From an uncultured Pseudorhodobacter sp. (GTDB lineage Bacteria; Pseudomonadota; Alphaproteobacteria; Rhodobacterales; Rhodobacteraceae): a stretch of 8,300 nt of DNA. How positions within the stretch are numbered: the stretch's first letter is position 1; each line of letters opens with the position of its first letter. The notes below the pieces were generated by a model that had not been told where the DNA came from, searched no databases, and worked only from the letters and a program-made list of their open reading frames with translations. Where the stretch lies: assembly GCA_945952425.1 (NCBI GenBank), contig CAMFIX010000116.1:1-8300 (forward strand), written 5' to 3'. The position numbers and the translations under genes were made by a program. Below, in pieces: positions 5,041-8,300 of the stretch.

Positions 5041-5355
5041 ATGCGCCACAATTTCGATGCCCAACGCCGCGAGACCTTCGACACCTTCCGCGACATGCCG
5101 AAGGGCGAAAAGCTGCCCGACCGCGCCGAGGTGGATTTCCTCTTCCTGCCCGAGGAAGAGGAGGCCCGCTATGCGCCCCTGGAAAAGGCCTTGAAGGCCA
5201 AGGGCTTCAAGGTCAGCCGCGACGAGGATCTGCTCGTCGCCACCCTGACCCTGCCCATCACCCCCGAAGCGATCTGGGAGGCCGAACGCATGGCCACCGA
5301 AATCGCCCTGGGGTTTGATTTCTACCCCGACGGGTGGGATCTGGGGCTGGAGTGA
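5041..5355 (+). CDS. RraB-family regulator of RNase E (PF06877 type)
   Basis: A 104-residue acidic protein resembling RraB, which in E. coli binds RNase E and modulates mRNA decay. The shape fits: an N-terminal helix NFDAQRRETFDTFRDM (4-19), a strand VDFLFLPEEEEA (31-42), a helix and strand YAPLEKALKAKGFKVS (44-59), and the C-terminal FDFYPDGWDLGLE, corresponding to the EYDGWGTYFED end of E. coli RraB. It is slightly shorter than the E. coli protein and identity is low, so the function is inferred from the family. The ATG at 5041 matches the family N-terminus; AAGGG (5034-5038) is unusually close, only 2 nt away, so translation may partly depend on ribosomes leaving the deaminase gene 12 bp upstream. 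The next gene starts 1 nt after its stop. Confidence 0.82.
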   Translation: MRHNFDAQRRETFDTFRDMPKGEKLPDRAEVDFLFLPEEEEARYAPLEKALKAKGFKVSRDEDLLVATLTLPITPEAIWEAERMATEIALGFDFYPDGWDLGLE

Positions 5356-5356
5356 G

Positions 5357-5791
5357 ATGGGCGGCGAAAGCGATCTGCACCGCCTGATCGCCGCCATGTC
5401 GGCCGAGCTGCAACCCGGCACCCATGTTTTCGTGACCTGCGCCGCGGTGCCGCCCGGTCTGACCCCCCGCATGACCTTTCGCGAGGCCGAGGGGACGACG
5501 CTGATCCTGTTGCGCGCCGAGGCCGAGGCGGCGGGGCTTGCCTGGCAATTCCCCTGCCGGATGATCACGCTGACCATCCATTCTGCGCTGGAGGCGGTGG
5601 GGTTCATCGCCCTGATCGCAACAGAGCTGGCGCGGCACGGGATGGGGGTGAACCCGGTGGCCGGGTTCTATCATGACCATCTCTTTGTGCCCGAGGACCG
5701 CGCCGAGGAGGCCATGGCGGTGCTCGCCCGGCTTAGCGCGGCCGCCCTGCCACCCAAACCGCCCTTATCGCCCGATCATCTCCCATCATGA
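5357..5791 (+). CDS. ACT domain-containing protein (PF10000/ACT_3 type)
   Basis: A 144-residue small-molecule-binding-type protein. The family pattern is clear: LHRLIAAMSAELQPGTHVFVTCA (7-29), FREAEGTTLILLRAEAEAAGL (41-61), ITLTIHSALEAVGFIALIATELA (70-92) and the signature NPVAGFYHDHLFVPEDRAEEAMAVL (99-123). ACT domains usually bind amino acids as dimers; the ligand and partner of this stand-alone type are unknown. The start at ATG 5357 is supported by GGAG (5349-5352) and lies 1 nt after the RraB-family stop, so the two are almost surely coupled. A proline-rich tail (about 126-144, ending PPLSPDHLPS) runs beyond the domain and lies opposite the last 59 bp of the convergent guanine deaminase gene. 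No terminator is seen between them. Confidence 0.9.
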   Translation: MGGESDLHRLIAAMSAELQPGTHVFVTCAAVPPGLTPRMTFREAEGTTLILLRAEAEAAGLAWQFPCRMITLTIHSALEAVGFIALIATELARHGMGVNPVAGFYHDHLFVPEDRAEEAMAVLARLSAAALPPKPPLSPDHLPS

Positions 5792-6995
5792 CGGTGGGGA
5801 AGACCTGCTCCCACAGGCTTTCCGCCCGGCGGGTCGCCTGTTCGATGGCGCCGGTCGAGGCCAGGTTCACCACGACCACATCGGCCTCCATCCCCGGGCT
5901 CAGGTTGCCGATCCGGTCCTCGCAGCGCAAGGCGCGGGCGCTGCCGCAGGTGGCCAGCCACCAGAGCTGCGACGGGTGCAGCGCCTGGCCGCGCAGTTGG
6001 GCGACCTCGTAGGCCGCGGCCATGGTGCGCAGCATTGAAAAGCTGGAGCCTCCGCCGGTGTCGGTGGCCAGCCCGACGCGCAAAGACCCGGCCAGCCCCA
6101 TGTCGAACAGCCCCGAGCCGATGAAGGTGTTCGACGTCGGGCAATGGACCAGGCTCGCCCCGGCTTCGGCCAGACGGGCGCGCTCGCGCGGGGTCAGGTG
6201 GATCGCATGGCCATAGACCGCGCCTTCGCGCAAAAGCCCCTGCGTCTCGTAGGTGTCCAGGTAGTCGCGCGCCTGGGGAAAGAGGCTGCGGACCCATTCG
6301 ATCTCGTCGGTCTGCTCGGACAGATGGGTCTGCATCAGGCAATCGGGATATTCGCGCCACAAGGCGCCGAGGGCTGCCAGCTGTTCGGGCGTCGAAGTGG
6401 GCGAAAACCGCGGTGTGATCACATAAGACAGCCGCCCGACGCCATGCCACTTTTCCAACAGGCGCTTGCTGTCGTCATAGGCGCTTTGGGCCGTGTCGCG
6501 CAGGCCCTCGGGCGCGTTGCGGTCCATGCAGGTCTTGCCGGCGAAGACCCGCAGGCCCCGGGCGGCGGCGCCGTCGAAGAAAGCCTCGACCGAGGCCGGG
6601 TGGATCGTCGCGTAAGAGCACATCGAGGTCGTGCCATGCGCCAGCGCCAGATCGAAATAGCGCCCCGCCACCTCCTCCGCATAGGCGGGATCGGCGAAGC
6701 GCATCTCTTCGGGGAAAGTGTAAGAGTTCAGCCAGTCGATCAGCCTCTTGCCCCAGCTGGCGATGATGGCGGTCTGGGGGAAATGGACATGGGCGTCGAT
6801 GAAGCCCGCCGAGATCAGGTCGCGCCCGTAATCGGTGACCCGGGCGCCGGGCCGCAGGGCGCGCAGCCGCGCGGCCGGGCCGACCGCCAGCACGCGGCCG
6901 TCCTCGATCAGCAGCGCCTCATCGACCCGCGCGGAACCGCCGGCGAAAAGGTCGCCCTCGAAGGACAAAACCTGTCCCAGCAGCAGATTGGCCAT
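5733..6995 (-). CDS. guaD: Guanine deaminase
   Basis: A 420-residue zinc-dependent amidohydrolase converting guanine to xanthine and ammonia (EC 3.5.4.3), the first committed step of guanine catabolism. Visible motifs: GFIDAHVHFPQT with H69 and H71, the guanine-deaminase hallmark KTCMDRNAP (154-162), QTHLSEQTDEIEWV with H224 and E227, YGHAIHL with H263, VHCPTSNTFIGSGLFDM (283-299) and GLATDTGGGSSFSMLRTM with D312. The length is typical. ATG 6995 is chosen because AAAGGGAAAAG precedes it and the usual N-terminus starts there; the frame stays open 220 codons upstream, but that stretch lies opposite the cyclo-ligase gene and is a shadow. The gene is convergent with the 8-oxoguanine deaminase operon and overlaps the ACT gene by 59 bp. 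Xanthine dehydrogenase and later purine-catabolism genes are not in the window. Confidence 0.95.
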   Translation of the reverse strand: MANLLLGQVLSFEGDLFAGGSARVDEALLIEDGRVLAVGPAARLRALRPGARVTDYGRDLISAGFIDAHVHFPQTAIIASWGKRLIDWLNSYTFPEEMRFADPAYAEEVAGRYFDLALAHGTTSMCSYATIHPASVEAFFDGAAARGLRVFAGKTCMDRNAPEGLRDTAQSAYDDSKRLLEKWHGVGRLSYVITPRFSPTSTPEQLAALGALWREYPDCLMQTHLSEQTDEIEWVRSLFPQARDYLDTYETQGLLREGAVYGHAIHLTPRERARLAEAGASLVHCPTSNTFIGSGLFDMGLAGSLRVGLATDTGGGSSFSMLRTMAAAYEVAQLRGQALHPSQLWWLATCGSARALRCEDRIGNLSPGMEADVVVVNLASTGAIEQATRRAESLWEQVFPTVMMGDDRAIRAVWVAGRPR

Positions 6996-7021
6996 CTTTT
7001 CCCTTTCCTGTCGCTGCCCGC

Positions 7022-7050
7022 AATCTAGGCGTCGCAAAGCGCGGGGTAAA
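7022..7050 (-). promoter_or_regulatory. Candidate promoter for guaD
   Basis: On the minus strand TTTACC (7045-7050; 4 of 6) and TAGATT (7022-7027; 4 of 6) are 17 bp apart. The predicted start near 7015 gives a leader of about 20 nt. It is the best pair I found in the 162-bp region shared with the cyclo-ligase gene. No convincing promoter is seen on the plus strand for the cyclo-ligase. Confidence 0.33.
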
Positions 7051-7064
7051 TTTCCACGCGCCCC

Positions 7065-7081
7065 CTGTTTGGATGAAACAG
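7065..7081. repeat. 17-bp inverted repeat between guaD and the cyclo-ligase gene
   Basis: CTGTTT (7065-7070) and AAACAG (7076-7081) are perfect arms around GGATG. It lies about 15 bp upstream of the candidate guaD -35 and 77 bp upstream of the cyclo-ligase start, a plausible operator position for either gene. The arms are short and one such dyad can occur by chance. Confidence 0.28.
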
Positions 7082-7157
7082 CTTTCGGTAGACTGCAGGC
7101 AATGGCGATTGGCGTCTTTGCGTAAAAATCGGTCGCAGCATTGGGCAGGGCGGGGCG

Positions 7158-7700
7158 ATGGACGAGATCAAGGCGGCGGCGCGCAAGGCCGCTTTCGCGC
7201 GGCGCAAGATCGCTTTCGACAGGGGGCAGGGCCAGGCGGCCGAGCTTCTGGCCGATGTGCTGGCGGGTTTCGGCGGGCTCGCGCTGTCGGGTTACATGCC
7301 GATGCGGACCGAGATCGACCCGCTGCCGGCCATGGCGCGCCACGCCGGCCCCGTGGGCGTGCCGGTGATCCTGGCGCCCGCCACCCCCTTGCGCTTTCGG
7401 CAATGGACGCCCGAGGCCGCCATGGTGCCGGGCGATTTCGGCGCGCTGATCCCGAAGGACGGACCCTGGATCGAGCCGCAGGTGATGATCGCGCCGCTTC
7501 TGGCCTTCGACGCCCGCGGCTATCGGCTGGGCTATGGCGGCGGCTTCTACGACCGCACGGTCGAGGGCCTGCGGGCGCGCCACAAGGTCACCGTCATAGG
7601 CTTTGCCTTCGCCGCGCAAGAGGTCGATGAGGTGCCCATCGACCAGCACGACCAAAAGCTGGACGCCATCGTCACCGAGGCAGGCGTCACCTGGTTCTGA
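7158..7700 (+). CDS. ygfA: 5-formyltetrahydrofolate cyclo-ligase
   Basis: A 180-residue cytoplasmic enzyme (MTHFS, EC 6.3.3.2) that uses ATP to turn 5-formyl-THF into 5,10-methenyl-THF, returning a stored folate to one-carbon metabolism. The basic N-terminal helix (KAAARKAAFARRK, 5-17) and the nucleotide-binding signature LLAFDARGYRLGYGGGFYDR (114-133) are intact, as is the C-terminal VPIDQHDQKLDAIVTE (159-174). Length is usual for the family. The start follows a G-rich but poorly formed ribosome binding site (GGGCGGGG), and the N-terminus fits homologues. It is divergent from guaD; folate one-carbon units feed purine synthesis, but that link is loose. Its TGA is 1 bp from the end of the convergent ATPase gene. 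In gammaproteobacteria ygfA lies behind 6S RNA; I see no room for that here. Confidence 0.94.
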   Translation: MDEIKAAARKAAFARRKIAFDRGQGQAAELLADVLAGFGGLALSGYMPMRTEIDPLPAMARHAGPVGVPVILAPATPLRFRQWTPEAAMVPGDFGALIPKDGPWIEPQVMIAPLLAFDARGYRLGYGGGFYDRTVEGLRARHKVTVIGFAFAAQEVDEVPIDQHDQKLDAIVTEAGVTWF

Positions 7701-7701
7701 C

Positions 7702-8300
7702 CTATTTCGCGATCTTTTCGTCGCGCACGAACATGTTGCCCCAGGCGCGGTCGATCAGCTCGGGGGTCATCTGATAGGGGATGCCCTCGAATTCGCAGAT
7801 CGCGATCATCTGGTCGATCAGGAAGACCGGCTGGTAATTCGCGAAATTGTTGTCGATGGTCGGGTATTTGACCTTCAACAGGTGCAACAGCGCAGTCTCG
7901 TCCAGCGGCATCTTCTTTTTCCGCGCGACCATGGCGAAGATCTTCAGGAAATTGTCCTGGCTCGGCCCGTCGATCTTGATCTTGAAGAAGATCCGCCGCA
8001 GCGCCGCGCCGTCGAAGATCTCGTTCGGGTGGAAGTTGGTCGAGAAGATGACCAAAGTGTCGAAGGGCACCGTGAACTTCTCGCCCGATTGCAGGGCCAG
8101 GATGTCGCGGCCTTCTTCCAGCGGCACGATCCAGCGGTTGACCAGCTTTTGCGGCGGTTCGGCCTGGCGGCCAAGGTCGTCGACGATGAAGATTCCGCCG
8201 GAGCTCTTCAGCTGCAGGGGCGCCTGGTAGGTCCGGGCGACGGGGTTGTATTTCAGGTCCAGCATGTCGAGCGAAAGCTCGCCCCCGGTGATGACGGAAG
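7702..8300 (-). CDS. AAA+ type ATPase, C-terminal part (5' end outside window)
   Basis: The visible 198 codons begin mid-gene; the frame is open to the window edge (reading ...VITGGELSLDMLDLKYN), so the ATG at 8265 is internal. A Walker B strand is clear in GGIFIVDDLGRQ (DD at 8176-8181), sensor 1 in TLVIFSTN (FSTN at 8035-8046) and an arginine pair in ALRRIFFKIKI (RR at 7993-7998), followed by an all-helical lid. NRWIVPLE between Walker B and sensor 1 is conserved in a group of alphaproteobacterial AAA ATPases whose function I cannot name. Walker A should lie upstream, outside the window. It may load, remodel or power a partner complex, but nothing here shows which. The stop (TAG) lies 1 bp from the stop of the convergent cyclo-ligase gene, with no terminator between. 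Confidence 0.85.
   Translation of the reverse strand, partial: SVITGGELSLDMLDLKYNPVARTYQAPLQLKSSGGIFIVDDLGRQAEPPQKLVNRWIVPLEEGRDILALQSGEKFTVPFDTLVIFSTNFHPNEIFDGAALRRIFFKIKIDGPSQDNFLKIFAMVARKKKMPLDETALLHLLKVKYPTIDNNFANYQPVFLIDQMIAICEFEGIPYQMTPELIDRAWGNMFVRDEKIAK

Noticed and set aside
6144..7028. 294-codon plus-strand open frame opposite guaD
   Set aside because: It is a shadow of guaD, with no domain and no ribosome binding site worth noting.
6996..7157. 6S RNA gene next to the cyclo-ligase, as in gammaproteobacteria
   Set aside because: The 162-bp gap is shorter than a typical 6S RNA and shows no long rod-like self-complementarity with a central bubble.
6996..7655. In-frame extension of guaD by 220 codons upstream of ATG 6995
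   Set aside because: It lies opposite the well-supported cyclo-ligase gene, lacks any domain, and guanine deaminases start at the MANLLLGQ-type N-terminus; the high GC content explains the long open frame.

Overview
The window is GC-rich, densely packed DNA. Its gene set and protein style (a DUF1127 protein divergent from a LysR regulator, an XRE regulator of the PraR/PhrR type, an RraB-family protein of alphaproteobacterial length) suggest a Rhodobacteraceae alphaproteobacterium, perhaps Paracoccus or Rhodobacter. This comes from recognising protein families by eye; no search was run. Most genes look like ordinary chromosomal genes. I see no mobile element, CRISPR array, tRNA, rRNA or phage gene.

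Layout: (1) positions 1-1005, minus strand: a Bax inhibitor-1 family membrane protein (3' end outside the window), preceded by a small arginine-rich DUF1127 protein. (2) 1114-2007, plus: a LysR-type regulator divergent from the DUF1127 gene. (3) 2008-2303: a 296-bp stretch without an established gene but rich in structure. It holds a cluster of TTGCA/TGCAA dyads, a 19-bp palindrome, a wide inverted repeat, a possible 34-codon ORF and a full-consensus sigma-54 (-24/-12) promoter. (4) 2304-2657: an XRE regulator driven by that promoter, closed by a strong hairpin. (5) 2771-3559: an inositol-monophosphatase-family histidinol phosphatase (HisN type).

(6) 3703-5791, plus: a probable three-gene operon of 8-oxoguanine deaminase, an RraB-family RNase E regulator and an ACT-domain protein. 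A hairpin covers the ribosome binding site of the first gene. (7) 5733-6995, minus: guanine deaminase, convergent with the operon and overlapping its last gene by 59 bp. (8) 7158-7700, plus: 5-formyltetrahydrofolate cyclo-ligase. (9) 7702-8300, minus: the C-terminal part of an AAA+ type ATPase, ending one base from the cyclo-ligase stop.

The metabolic theme is guanine turnover. The two deaminases would convert 8-oxoguanine to urate and guanine to xanthine, and an RNA-decay regulator sits in the same operon as the oxidised-base enzyme. I found no clearly new multi-gene system. The points most worth a second look are the sigma-54 control region at 2029-2264, the RBS-masking hairpin before the 8-oxoguanine deaminase, and the pairing of that deaminase with an RraB-family protein.
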